Shown here: positions 26,745-36,700 of the stretch, piece by piece
Position numbering within the stretch: position 1 is the first letter of the stretch
How the letters are laid out: every line of letters starts with the position of its first letter
Source of the DNA: Bacteroidota bacterium
GTDB lineage: Bacteria > Bacteroidota > Bacteroidia > Chitinophagales > Chitinophagaceae
Length of the DNA stretch: 64,000 nt
Assembly (NCBI GenBank): GCA_023386235.1
Contig: JAEWKC010000016.1
Span: 70,882 to 134,881, forward strand
Reading direction: 5' to 3'
Translations under genes and position numbers: made by a program
The notes under the pieces: model-generated
Told to the model about the DNA's origin: nothing
What the model saw: only the letters and a program-made list of their open reading frames with translations
Databases searched by the model: none

Positions 26745-26752
26745 CAAAGGTA
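26745..26752 (-). promoter_or_regulatory. -7 box of the rimP-nusA-infB promoter
   Basis: The minus strand reads TACCTTTG, identical to the -7 box of the rpsJ promoter and a full match to TAnnTTTG. It lies 75 bases before the rimP ATG. The -33 region is AT-rich without a clear TTTG. Confidence 0.65.
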
Positions 26753-26812
26753 AATAATTTATTGCGAATATTGAAAATAAAGTTTTGCAGGGCTTCGATC
26801 TTCCACCCCCTG

Positions 26813-26912
26813 CCCCCGCCGGCGGGGGATAGAGACGAATTACTTCCAACTTCCATAACGAAAACAAAACTATTCGTTGTACCTACAGCGGGGGATAGAG
26901 ACGAATTACTTC
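26813..26912 (+). repeat. Perfect GC palindrome and a direct repeat pair
   Basis: CCCCCGCC/GGCGGGGG (26813-26828) is a perfect 16-base palindrome. A 25-base unit beginning GCGGGGGATAGAGACGAATT occurs at 26822-26846 and again at 26888-26912, separated by 66 bases start to start. The GCGGGGATAG core also occurs at 20256. These sit in the gap between the rimP promoter and the sulfatase stop, and may also serve as a transcript end for the sulfatase/GH29 unit. Confidence 0.6.
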
Positions 26913-26952
26913 ACATCCCAGCTTTGGTACTTTGATCTTCCATCTTCCACTT

Positions 26953-28491
26953 CTACAAACCGGGATATGCCAGCCTTTTCCCGGTAGCTTTTATTACCGG
27001 CATTGGCGCTTTCCATTGCTGTAACTGTGTTGATAATTCTTTCAGCAAGGATTGAACTATCGTCGGATTGGCAGATGACAAGTCTTTTGATTCGCCTATA
27101 TCGTTTTTCAAATTGTATAACTCCGATTTGCCGGTTCGCAGGCTATACACCAGTTTCCAGTCGCCTTTTCTGATAGCGCTGTAATAATTAATGCCCGGAC
27201 CGTCTTTGGGAATCCACTTATTAGGCGTATGCCAGATCAACGCTCTGCTATTATTGGTATAAGACGGATTTTTTAAAATCGGCAGGAAAGATTTTCCATC
27301 TACGGTTTGCAATAGCTTGTGATTTTTTACCTGCGCCATTTCTAAAATGGACGGGAAAAAATCTTCTATCATTACGTACTGGTTGGCAACAGAGCCCGGC
27401 TTTACAATTTTGGGCCACTTCACAATCATGGGCTCACGAATGCCTCCTTCATACACAGAACCTTTGCCCGCCCTTAGCGGCAGGTTATGCGTGTAAGGAC
27501 CGGCGCCTCCCCTGTCTCCGGGGTTGCTCAATCCACCGTTATCACTCATGAAAATGATAACGGTATTTTTATCCACGCCCTTCTTCTTTAAATAATCCAT
27601 TACATCGCCCAGGCTTTTATCCATGCCTTCTACCAGTGTGGCATAGGCCGCCTCTGTTTTGTCAAGACCCGCATCCAGATATTTTTGAATAAACCGCTTG
27701 TCGGGCATAATAGGTACATGCACGGCGTAGTGCGACAGATGCAAAAAGAAGGGCTGCTTTCTTTTGATAGGTTCATCAATAGACTTTAAGGCTTCCAATG
27801 TTAGCGCTTCTGTTAAGAAAGTATCTGTACCGTAATATTCCTGGAGACCCGGAACCGCATGCCACCCTGCTTTACCAGGCATATTCCCGTAATTATCGGT
27901 TCCTAAAAAACTTTGCGGATGTCCTGTAGCGCTGCCGGCAACATTCACCATAAAACCCAGGTTCAGTGGGCTGCTGCCCGGCGTACCATTAGATCCCCAA
28001 TGCGCTTTACCCACATGTACGGTAAAATATCCTGCATCTTTCAGCAATTGCACAAAAGAGGTAGCATGAACAGTATTGTTGATACCAGCAACGGGACTAT
28101 AACCATTGTAATTCCAATCGTTGTGTATAAACTGTTCATCAGGATTATCGGTTGGTACATCGCGGCGCGGCGATGTCCAGTTTGTAATACGATGATGTGC
28201 CGCATTCATACCCGTAAGCATGCTTACACGCGTGGGCGTACAAACGGGCGTGGCATACGCATTGGTAAATTTCATACCCTCTGCCGCAAGCCTTTCCATA
28301 GACGGCGTTTGAAACTGTTTGTTCAACGGTGTTTCCTCTGTCCAGAAAGGAACGAATGTGTCCTGCCAGCCCATATCATCAACCATAAATACAATGATAT
28401 TGGGGCGTTGCGTTTGCCCATAAATCATCGTTGTGAAAAATATAAACAGCAATGCAATAAAGAATTTGTGTTTGTGTTTGAAAACATGCAT
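26953..28491 (-). CDS. Type I sulfatase (formylglycine-dependent)
   Basis: The 512-residue protein has a signal peptide ending IYGQ, the metal-binding VDDMGWQD (Asp38 and Asp39) and the sulfatase signature CTPTRVSMLTG with the Cys at residue 84, which must be oxidised to formylglycine. Later motifs include GKAHWG and FMSDNGGLSNPGDRGGAG. The aspect of the N-terminal half resembles Bacteroidota exo-sulfatases such as those removing galactose or GalNAc sulfate, but the substrate is inference. It is the last gene of the polysaccharide locus, 33 bases after the GH29 gene. Confidence 0.92.
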   Translation of the reverse strand: MHVFKHKHKFFIALLFIFFTTMIYGQTQRPNIIVFMVDDMGWQDTFVPFWTEETPLNKQFQTPSMERLAAEGMKFTNAYATPVCTPTRVSMLTGMNAAHHRITNWTSPRRDVPTDNPDEQFIHNDWNYNGYSPVAGINNTVHATSFVQLLKDAGYFTVHVGKAHWGSNGTPGSSPLNLGFMVNVAGSATGHPQSFLGTDNYGNMPGKAGWHAVPGLQEYYGTDTFLTEALTLEALKSIDEPIKRKQPFFLHLSHYAVHVPIMPDKRFIQKYLDAGLDKTEAAYATLVEGMDKSLGDVMDYLKKKGVDKNTVIIFMSDNGGLSNPGDRGGAGPYTHNLPLRAGKGSVYEGGIREPMIVKWPKIVKPGSVANQYVMIEDFFPSILEMAQVKNHKLLQTVDGKSFLPILKNPSYTNNSRALIWHTPNKWIPKDGPGINYYSAIRKGDWKLVYSLRTGKSELYNLKNDIGESKDLSSANPTIVQSLLKELSTQLQQWKAPMPVIKATGKRLAYPGL

Positions 28492-28524
28492 ATCGTATAC
28501 GGTTATCTTTTTTAAATTTTTTAA

Positions 28525-29913
28525 TTAATACGCCGAAAGGTTACTGATATCCGGCTCTGCGAAAACATCGTCTATTACCAAACGCAATTTGCTTGCAGTA
28601 ACTGCATTTTCCAGAGGATAAATAAATTTATGACCAATCGCCGATCCTTCTGTAATGGTTACCCATTTACCTTTTAGCTGGGCTTGTACCTTAAACTTTT
28701 TCACCCGATGTCCTTTGGCAATATTTTCCTGTATGACGATGTATTTTATTGCCGTTTGCTTTTTCAAATTTAATGAAATATTTTTTCCTTTACCCGAGGT
28801 AACTGCCAGCGGACTACCAAAGACCCTTTTCAATTCATCGCCCCATTCTTTTAATCTTTGCACATCCGGCTCCGGCATCAGCCCGCGGTTGTCCGGTGTA
28901 AGCCCAACGATCAGCGTGGAGTTTCTTCCCACAGATTTTATATACATATCCATCAGGTCTTTCAGCGGGTAAATATGTTTTTCATCACCGGGTTCCCAGA
29001 ACCACTCGTGACGGCCGCTATGCCCGCGCAGGGGCGCATCGGACATGGCAGGCATCCAATATTTTCCTAAACTGTCGCCGTGCTTTAGCAATGCATACCT
29101 GTTTTCCCAGATTGGTTTGGGAGCGCTTTCGCCCGAGCCGGTAAAGTGATAAGGGAATGTAGCCCAGCAGGGATAGCCTACCGTACCGCTTTCGCTGCCG
29201 CCCCAGCGCGCTTCTGCCAGCTGGTCGTTGTGATAAAACAACGCGTCCGGTTGGTATTTTTTTACAATCGGCAATACATCCGGCGCACCCTTTTCAGGGC
29301 TGCTGGCGCCGCCATCGAACCATATTTCAAAAAGCGGCCCGTAGCGGGTACAAATCTCGGTAACCATGCCCTCCACCATTTTATTGTAATAGGCCTGGCG
29401 GTTCTTTTGCATCTGGCCGGTGCCGTCTACTTTAAAATCATGCACGCCTAAAAATGAATTCCAGCGAATACCTATGTACACGCCCGGCTTAATATCGTGC
29501 TTGCGACAGGCGTCTACAAATTCTTTTAAAATATCTCCTTTACCTTCTCTCCATTTCACAGCTTTTAAACTGTAGGGATTTACATCGGACTGATACAGAG
29601 CAAAGCCGGTTTCATGAGTTGCTGTAAGCAATGCAAACCTTGCCCCGGCTGATTCTGCAGCGAGCACCCATTGCTCCACATCTAACTGTTGCGGGTTAAA
29701 AATATTGTAATCAGGAATAGGTGTAACCCTGTTCCTGGCCTGATTGTACAAAGAAGAATCGAACACGTGCAGGTCGTAATGAAATATAAAACCCAGCTCT
29801 GCCTCTTGCCAGGCAATTTGCCGTTCATTAGGCACAGGCAATGTGGGTTGAGAAAAACATAACGACGAAGAAAATATCGAAATAAAGAAAAGAAAAAAGA
29901 ATTTAAAATTCAT
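28525..29913 (-). CDS. Exported GH29 alpha-L-fucosidase
   Basis: The 462-residue enzyme has a signal peptide (to about residue 21, CFSQP), a GH29 catalytic domain with FIFHYDLHVFD, ALLTATHETGFALY and the nucleophile context FEIWFDGG (Asp200). A C-terminal beta-sandwich with IKYIVIQENIAKGHRVKKF resembles the discoidin-like tail of GH29 enzymes. GH29 retains configuration and removes terminal fucose. The general acid/base is poorly conserved in this family, so I cannot place it. It lies between two sulfatases, which suggests a sulfated fucosylated glycan. Confidence 0.92.
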   Translation of the reverse strand: MNFKFFFLFFISIFSSSLCFSQPTLPVPNERQIAWQEAELGFIFHYDLHVFDSSLYNQARNRVTPIPDYNIFNPQQLDVEQWVLAAESAGARFALLTATHETGFALYQSDVNPYSLKAVKWREGKGDILKEFVDACRKHDIKPGVYIGIRWNSFLGVHDFKVDGTGQMQKNRQAYYNKMVEGMVTEICTRYGPLFEIWFDGGASSPEKGAPDVLPIVKKYQPDALFYHNDQLAEARWGGSESGTVGYPCWATFPYHFTGSGESAPKPIWENRYALLKHGDSLGKYWMPAMSDAPLRGHSGRHEWFWEPGDEKHIYPLKDLMDMYIKSVGRNSTLIVGLTPDNRGLMPEPDVQRLKEWGDELKRVFGSPLAVTSGKGKNISLNLKKQTAIKYIVIQENIAKGHRVKKFKVQAQLKGKWVTITEGSAIGHKFIYPLENAVTASKLRLVIDDVFAEPDISNLSAY

Positions 29914-29950
29914 ATCTGTTTTTTTAATATATTATTTAATTTATTGCAGC

Positions 29951-30118
29951 TTAGTCACCCGCCTTGTCAGAGCCTCTTATTACAAACAGCACAGCGATCA
30001 GTATAAACCCAATGCCGGTAAGGGTTGGAGGTAGTATATCGCCTTTGATTCCGAGATAGATCATAGCGCCGGCAACTATGAGCAGCAATATAATAAGTAT
30101 ATAACTAAGTACTTTTAT
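29951..30118 (-). CDS. Small two-helix membrane protein lacking an ATG start
   Basis: A minus-strand frame from about 30118 to the TAA at 29951 encodes a convincing small membrane protein: after a Lys-containing start, VLSYILIILLLIVAGAMIYL, then the turn GIKGDILPPTLTG, a second helix IGFILIAVLFVI and a charged tail RGSDKAGD. No ATG exists at the expected start; the codon there is ATA (30116-30118). A TTG at 30086-30088 or an internal ATG in the first helix could be used. It occupies the gap between GH29 and a sulfatase on the same strand. Either it uses a non-ATG start or its start has recently been lost. Confidence 0.5.
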   Translation of the reverse strand: MKVLSYILIILLLIVAGAMIYLGIKGDILPPTLTGIGFILIAVLFVIRGSDKAGD

Positions 30119-30146
30119 TTTTAATTTATAGATTTTATTGTGATGA

Positions 30147-31583
30147 TTATTTTAACGCCACTGCAAACGGATCTTCTGTTTTTTTCAGCCAGCGCAAAAG
30201 TTGTTTTTTAAATTTTTTTATCAATTTTGGATTTTGAGCCGCGATGTTGTTTTGCTGAAATGGATCGGTTTGCCGGTCATAGAGCAGCAGTTTGTCTGCT
30301 TTGCCATCAATGGCATGCACTACAAATGTATGCCGCATGGTTCGCAGCCCGCGATAGCCGGTTGCATGATTGGCTACATCTACAAAATAGTAAGGCTGAG
30401 CGATCTCTTTTTCTGCCTTTGGATCAAGAAGCATTGTAGATAAATCGAATGTCTGCACTTCATTGGGAATAGCTTTTTGAAAACCCATCAGCGAAAGTAA
30501 TGTGGGGTACAAGTCTGCAAATGCTATGTTGAGGTGGCTACTACGCGGCTGTATCTTTCCAGGATAACTGATGATCATAGGAATGCGCATCGACTCTTCG
30601 TAGAACACATTCTTTCCTGCTTCATTGTGCGCACCCATCTGTATACCGTGGTCGGAAGTAAAAACGACGATCGTATTATCAAACAAGCCATTGGCTTTCA
30701 GCGCCTCTACAATGCGTCCTACGTTTTCATCCACACCGGTCATACAGGCATAATAATTCTGAATATTATTTCGGAAATAATCCCCCATTTTGGTGCCTTT
30801 TGGTGGAATGTTGGGAAATTGAGCAGCCAGTTTTTCCACATCAATATCCTTGTATATTTTTTTATATCGCTCCGGCACCAGCTCGTAACCCGTATGCGGC
30901 GGATTCATGGAAACTACCAGTGCGAAAGGCTTATCGGCCGGGCGAAGTCCATTTTTAAGATCTATGTATTTGATTGCCTCATCGGCTTCATATTCAGGTC
31001 CCCATTGATTCACGTAGTAAAAGCTGTCGCGCGGCGCGTCTGCTGTCCAATACATTGGCTTAAGGTGATAATCGTAAGTGCCGTAGGCGATCCAGTGCCT
31101 GAAGCCGTGCCGGCGTTCGAGCGGACACCATTCATTCCAGGCTACTTCACCACGATTGTTATATGTATCTATGTACGGTTTGTGTGGCGAGTCGAGATGC
31201 CATTTTCCCAAGTAAGCCAAATCGTATCCATTGTCTTCCAGCACGTCGGACCAGCAACGGGCGTCCGTTGCCATTTCCACTCCGTAGGGTGCCGTGGCAG
31301 AATTACAATTGCCTGTTACTCCATTTTTATGCGGGTACCTTCCGGTCATTAACATGGCGCGCGCAGGCGAACAAACAGGATATCCGCTCACGGCGTTGGT
31401 AAAGGTTACTCCTTCCCCGGAAAGCTTATCCAGGTTGGGAGTTTGCACGGGTTCGGTTCCGTTGTACCCGATAGCATCGCCCCGCCACTGGTCTGCCATA
31501 ATGAACACGAGATTGGGTCGCGTGTTTTGTGCTATGGCCGCCAGTGAAAAAAACAGAAGAGCGACTGTAAGAAATTTGTTCAT
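30147..31583 (-). CDS. Type I sulfatase (formylglycine-dependent)
   Basis: The 478-residue protein has a signal peptide ending AIAQN, metal ligands in MADQWRGDAIG and the signature CSPARAMLMTGR with Cys71 as formylglycine precursor. GKWHLDSP and FTSDHGIQMGAHN complete the active site. The first half looks like the N-acetylglucosamine-6-sulfatase branch seen in gut Bacteroidota, which would fit with the GH20 genes in the locus, but this is inference. It follows susD by about 160 bases and precedes the small membrane protein. Confidence 0.92.
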   Translation of the reverse strand: MNKFLTVALLFFSLAAIAQNTRPNLVFIMADQWRGDAIGYNGTEPVQTPNLDKLSGEGVTFTNAVSGYPVCSPARAMLMTGRYPHKNGVTGNCNSATAPYGVEMATDARCWSDVLEDNGYDLAYLGKWHLDSPHKPYIDTYNNRGEVAWNEWCPLERRHGFRHWIAYGTYDYHLKPMYWTADAPRDSFYYVNQWGPEYEADEAIKYIDLKNGLRPADKPFALVVSMNPPHTGYELVPERYKKIYKDIDVEKLAAQFPNIPPKGTKMGDYFRNNIQNYYACMTGVDENVGRIVEALKANGLFDNTIVVFTSDHGIQMGAHNEAGKNVFYEESMRIPMIISYPGKIQPRSSHLNIAFADLYPTLLSLMGFQKAIPNEVQTFDLSTMLLDPKAEKEIAQPYYFVDVANHATGYRGLRTMRHTFVVHAIDGKADKLLLYDRQTDPFQQNNIAAQNPKLIKKFKKQLLRWLKKTEDPFAVALK

Positions 31584-31744
31584 GTATATGTTTTAATTTT
31601 TACGCTATTGCCGGATGAGTATAATCGTTGAACGTACCACAAAAGTAAACAGTTTTTTTTCTTTATTTTTTCGAACAGTGTGTTTTTGAAAAATAGCAGT
31701 CAGTAAACCCAACTGCTATATAATTTATTTCAAAAGTATAAAAG

Positions 31745-33703
31745 CTATTCTCCCTCAGGCAAAGAACTTGTTTCTATTTTCCAACCAGGATTTTGATAAA
31801 TAGTGGAACTATTATAATCTGATGATCCTGGCTCTGCTGTTGTAAGTCTGAAATGGTCAAAAGCTATAGGGTTCAGATATTTTACAGGATTAAAATTGTA
31901 ACCGTTAAATGCCAGATTGTTAGAATTTATACGATATGGCTTTAAATATTTTCCGTCCGTTTTTGCAGAAACATTTGGATTATTTTGTCCGGTTTCTCTT
32001 AAAGTGATTGCCTGTAATCCATTTTCTGGCTGAGTATATTTTAGATAATTTTCATCCCAAAGATTAAAACCTTCGACAATATAATTTTTCATATTATCTA
32101 ATGACCTCCACCTTTTTAGATCATTTAATCTAAAACCTTCTGCTGCAAGCTCTATTCTTCTTTCTCTACGAATATTGTAAAGAGTGGGGTTTATTAGATT
32201 ACTACCAGAAAACTTTGCTAAATCATTCTCTTTGTTTAAGTCCGTCGCTTGAATTGTAATATTATAATCTGTATTGACGCCTGCACGTTGGCGAATAGCT
32301 TTCCAATAATTAATACTATTTTCATCTAATGAACCATTCAACTCATAGTTTGCTTCTATATAATTTAGATAAGCCTCTGCTGCTCTGAATACTATACTTG
32401 CAGTAATAGAAGGTAATGTTGGGCCTTGTGAAGGATCGGTAGTCAATCCTTTTTTTACCGAATATCCGGTTGTCGATCTGTTTTCGGCAATTTCAGTAAT
32501 AGGTGGCCTATAGAAGTAACCTATACCATTTGCATCTTTATACTCTGTTATTACAGCTTTAGTTGTAAGTATATCACCTTCTTTAAGAATATTGTAATAC
32601 ATTCTATTATCTCTTCCAGCAAATAGGCTTTCATCATTTATATCTCCCTGATAACCAGATAGTGCAGAATAAATGGGTAACCCATTAGACATTAGTATAG
32701 ATTCTACAAAACTTTTTGTAAAACCACTATTGCCTCCTCCATTTCTTTGAATGTATCCCACTACAAAATGATTTACCGATGGAGTAAGATTTTGATTATA
32801 TTGCCTCCAAAGTATCGCTTCCGGAACAGAGTTTAAAGTATTGCTATTAAATAACGCTTCGTAGTTGTTATGTAAAGAAATATTATCGGCAACAACTTTG
32901 GCTGCACTTTTAGCCTGTTCTAAAAAGAAAGATATTTCCTGATCAATATTAATCGTAAATGCATTTAAATAATCCTTCGATGCACCTGGCCATCCTGGTC
33001 CAGCTGGAACACGAGCGGTTCCTTTATGATATTTTAACCAAGTTCCTTCAAAAAGTGCTACACGACTTTTGAAAAGATATGCTGCATTTTTAGTTAATCT
33101 ATTACTTGCTGGAGCCACATCTCTAAGATAATAAACCGCAGAGTCTAAGTCTTGTAAAATAAATCTTGCCACCTCGTTTCTTGGCCTGCGTTTACTGTTT
33201 TCTCTAACTGTCTCATACTCTTCACTAATCCACTGTTTGATAATGGGGAAATCTCCCAGAGCTACTAGTTTATCAAAGTATATAAACGCTCTAAAGAAGT
33301 ACATTTCTCCTAAATAATGTTTTATATTACTATCATTACCTGTAAGTTGACCTGTTTCAAGACGAGGTTTTACATTACTAATAAAATAATTAACATCTCT
33401 AATTCCAGAAAACTCCCAAGAGCCTCCAGATTGTGGCACTCTCGTTCTTTGCAAAACAAATAATCCGTTTTCACCTGTTCCTGCCTGATTATCGCTATTG
33501 TTGTCTATAGAAAAAGTTCCCAGACCGTAACCCGCATGGCTAGGTAATCTACCATACTGGCGAGCAGAATATGCAGCTAAGTCTGATTCAGCAAATAAAT
33601 ATTGATTAGCGGGTACTGCATCAAGCGGCTGCCTGTCTAAAAATTTATTACAAGATGTAAATAATATTAATAAAACACCTATACTATATGATATATATTT
33701 CAT
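31745..33703 (-). CDS. SusD/RagB-family glycan-binding outer-membrane lipoprotein
   Basis: The 652-residue product is a lipoprotein: the lipobox FTSC ends at Cys19 in GVLLILFTSCNKFLDRQP. The opening FLDRQPLDAVPANQYLFAES and the TPR-bearing middle with GEMYFFRAFIYFDKLVALGD are typical of SusD. The tail RRERRIELAAEGFRLNDLKRW is the SusD C-terminal signature. SusD acts as a lid on the SusC pore and binds the oligosaccharide. It starts 28 bases after the susC stop. Base composition is visibly more AT-rich than in the adjacent sulfatases. Confidence 0.95.
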   Translation of the reverse strand: MKYISYSIGVLLILFTSCNKFLDRQPLDAVPANQYLFAESDLAAYSARQYGRLPSHAGYGLGTFSIDNNSDNQAGTGENGLFVLQRTRVPQSGGSWEFSGIRDVNYFISNVKPRLETGQLTGNDSNIKHYLGEMYFFRAFIYFDKLVALGDFPIIKQWISEEYETVRENSKRRPRNEVARFILQDLDSAVYYLRDVAPASNRLTKNAAYLFKSRVALFEGTWLKYHKGTARVPAGPGWPGASKDYLNAFTINIDQEISFFLEQAKSAAKVVADNISLHNNYEALFNSNTLNSVPEAILWRQYNQNLTPSVNHFVVGYIQRNGGGNSGFTKSFVESILMSNGLPIYSALSGYQGDINDESLFAGRDNRMYYNILKEGDILTTKAVITEYKDANGIGYFYRPPITEIAENRSTTGYSVKKGLTTDPSQGPTLPSITASIVFRAAEAYLNYIEANYELNGSLDENSINYWKAIRQRAGVNTDYNITIQATDLNKENDLAKFSGSNLINPTLYNIRRERRIELAAEGFRLNDLKRWRSLDNMKNYIVEGFNLWDENYLKYTQPENGLQAITLRETGQNNPNVSAKTDGKYLKPYRINSNNLAFNGYNFNPVKYLNPIAFDHFRLTTAEPGSSDYNSSTIYQNPGWKIETSSLPEGE

Positions 33704-33730
33704 TTTTAATTAATTTTTGAATGATACGTT

Positions 33731-36700
33731 TTACAATGAAAGATTCAAACCAAAAGAAAAAGTCTTTGATAAAGGGTAAGCTTTTCCAGATCCCCAAGGA
33801 GCATCCAAAACTTCAGGATCATACATGTTTGCCAACTTTGTGAAAGTAAGCAAATTTTCTCCGCTTACATATATTCGTAGCTTTTCGAGATGAATCTTAC
33901 TAAGTAAACTTGGGCTAAAAGTATAACCAAGCTGTAAATTCTTCAGCCTTAGATATGAAGCATCTTGTAAATAACGAGTTTGCACTTGTTCGTTTTTGCC
34001 AGACCGTCCACCCATATAAGGTCTTGGGAAGTAAGAATCAATATTTGCTCCAAATATAGATTGTGTATTTTCAGGTCTGTAATAATCAAGATGCTCTTTA
34101 AAGCCTGTGGACTGCCATAAATTACCTGACGCTCCCCAGAAGTAGTTTCCTCCAAGCCAATAATCTCTTTTCATTACACCTTGCAAGAACATGCTAACAT
34201 CAAAACCTTTATATGCAGCCGATAAGTTTAAACCAAATCTAAATCGAGGGTTGGAATTGCCAATTAATTTGAGGTCTCCATGATTGTCCAATGTATTTGC
34301 ACCTCCATTAATGATACTGTCTCCATTCAAATCTCTATACATAATATCACCCTCGCCCCAGTTGGTGCCAAAAGCGGGATTATTTGTTTTTAGCCATTCG
34401 GTCATTTCATCATTAGATTTAGCAATACCGTACGTTTCATAGCCCCATATATTTCCCAATTCCATTCCATTGTAATAAGTCCCTAAAGAATAGGACGGGT
34501 TTGGATATTCGAGCACTTTTGCTCTGTTATCTGACAAGTTGAATCCTACAGAATATCTAAAATCATTATCAGTTCTATCATTCCAATTAAGTGTTAACTC
34601 CCATCCTTTATTCTGTAATTTCGCGTTATTAGTATTAGGAAGGCTTATACCTAAAACAGCACCTACCTCTGCCGGAGGGCCCACCATATCTTCTGTTGTC
34701 CTATTAAAATAATCGAATGTTAGCTGCAGTCTATTACGCAAAAAGCCTGCATCTAAACCGATATTCGTACTATACACTCTTTCCCACGTAAGAAAAGAAC
34801 TAACCATGCCTGGAGTATACGCTATTGTTGGACGAGCTCCGCCAATTAACCAAGAAGCCGCAGTAGCACTTACGCCCTGAGTTAAATAAAACGGATAAAG
34901 AGCATCTGTATTCTGGTTTCCTAAGCTACCCCATGAGAACCTCGGCTTCAATACATTTACATAGTCTCTCAATGGTTCGAAAAATGCTTCATTAGCTATA
35001 TTCCAACCTAAAGAGAAAGAAGGTTGCCATGTCCATCGCTGATCTCTTAAAAATCTTGAAGATCCATCATATCTTAAATTAGCTTCTAGAAGATACCTAT
35101 CATCAAAAACATAGTTTAATCGTCCGAAAAAACCTGCTGTGGCCCAGTCGTAAAGACTCGCTCCAAGTATCTCATCTTCACCTGTAGCCGCATTAATTAC
35201 AGGCACTGAGATAGATATTAGGTTGTTTCTCCTTGCATCTAATCCTTTATTTACACTTTCTTCAGTGTTCATGCCTGCCATAACCTTAAAGTTGTGTTTT
35301 TGGATATCGAATGTATAATCTGAATATATACTTGTAGCATAATAATTTGTGTTGGCATATGACTCGCGAGCAAAAGTAGCCCCGGGTGAATATTCGCCTG
35401 AAAAGGGTAGTAATAAAGGATTGCCATTCACGTCATGTTCATACACAGGTGTTAAATAACTGTTCTTATTTTGATTAATAACTCTTCCTCCTGCTTGTAC
35501 AAATATATTCCAATTAGTTAAAGGTCTTATTACCAATTCAGCTTGTGCATATAAGTTATCATTACGTGTAATAGCTCTGCCACCCTCAGTCAATTGACTT
35601 AATTTACCATTTCTCATGTAGTATCCGTTCGGGTCTTTAAAAGGCATCATAGGCCACATTCTTAAGATATCATGATACAACAAGCCATTCATATCTGAAT
35701 AAAGAGGATTGTCTAAATTAAATCTGATAAATTTTGTATTTATATTAAAATCAAGATAATCAGTAACTTTTGTATTTACTCTTATCATGGTATTAAATCG
35801 CTTAAAATTATCATTACCATAATTCAAGTTTCCGTTTTGGTCTAGGTAACTAGCAGAAGCATAATATCTTACTCTGTCACTTCCCCCTCGGAAATTAACA
35901 TTATGCTCACCAGTCCAATTCCAACCGAAATGTGTAGTCCACCAATTTACATTATCGTTTGCCTGTTGATGAAAATGCCAATTACTGCCATTGGGAATAG
36001 TGGTAGTGGTAATTTCACCATTAATATATTTTTGAATTCGATCCAATGTGTTATCATTGAAAACTGCTGCTTCTCCTTGATTTTGAGCTGCTTCATTGAA
36101 GTAGTTTGCAAACTCCCAAGAATTTAATTGATTAGGCAAGTTGGATGGACCACTGTATCTAAAATTATTACCGTACTCCAACACCATTTTTCCTGATCTG
36201 CCTGTTTTTGTAGTAATAAGAATAACCCCAAAAGCGGCTCTAGAACCATAAATGGCAGAAGAAGAGGCATCCTTTAATACAGAAATACTCTCTATGTCGT
36301 TGGGGTTTAGATTTTCCATATTACCCTCTATTCCATCTATTAATATTAGGGGAGACGCATTAGACCCTGTTCCGATCGTTCCTACACCACGTATATTTAC
36401 ATTCATATTTTGGCCCAATTGTCCTCCAAGACCTCCTACGTTTAAGTTTAATCCCGGCACAGTACCTTGTAATGCTTGGCCAAGTTGTGATACAGGCCTA
36501 GACTCAAGCAATTCTGTATTAACAGTAGATACAGCACCCGTAAGATTTACTTTTCTTTGACGTCCAAAGCCTACCACCACAATTTCGTCTAAACTTTCAG
36601 CATCTGTTTTCAAACTTACAATTATGGAATTAGGCGCATCTGCTTTAAGAGCATAGCCTGCAATACTTCGACTTTGATAGCCAATGGCCGTAAAATCAAA

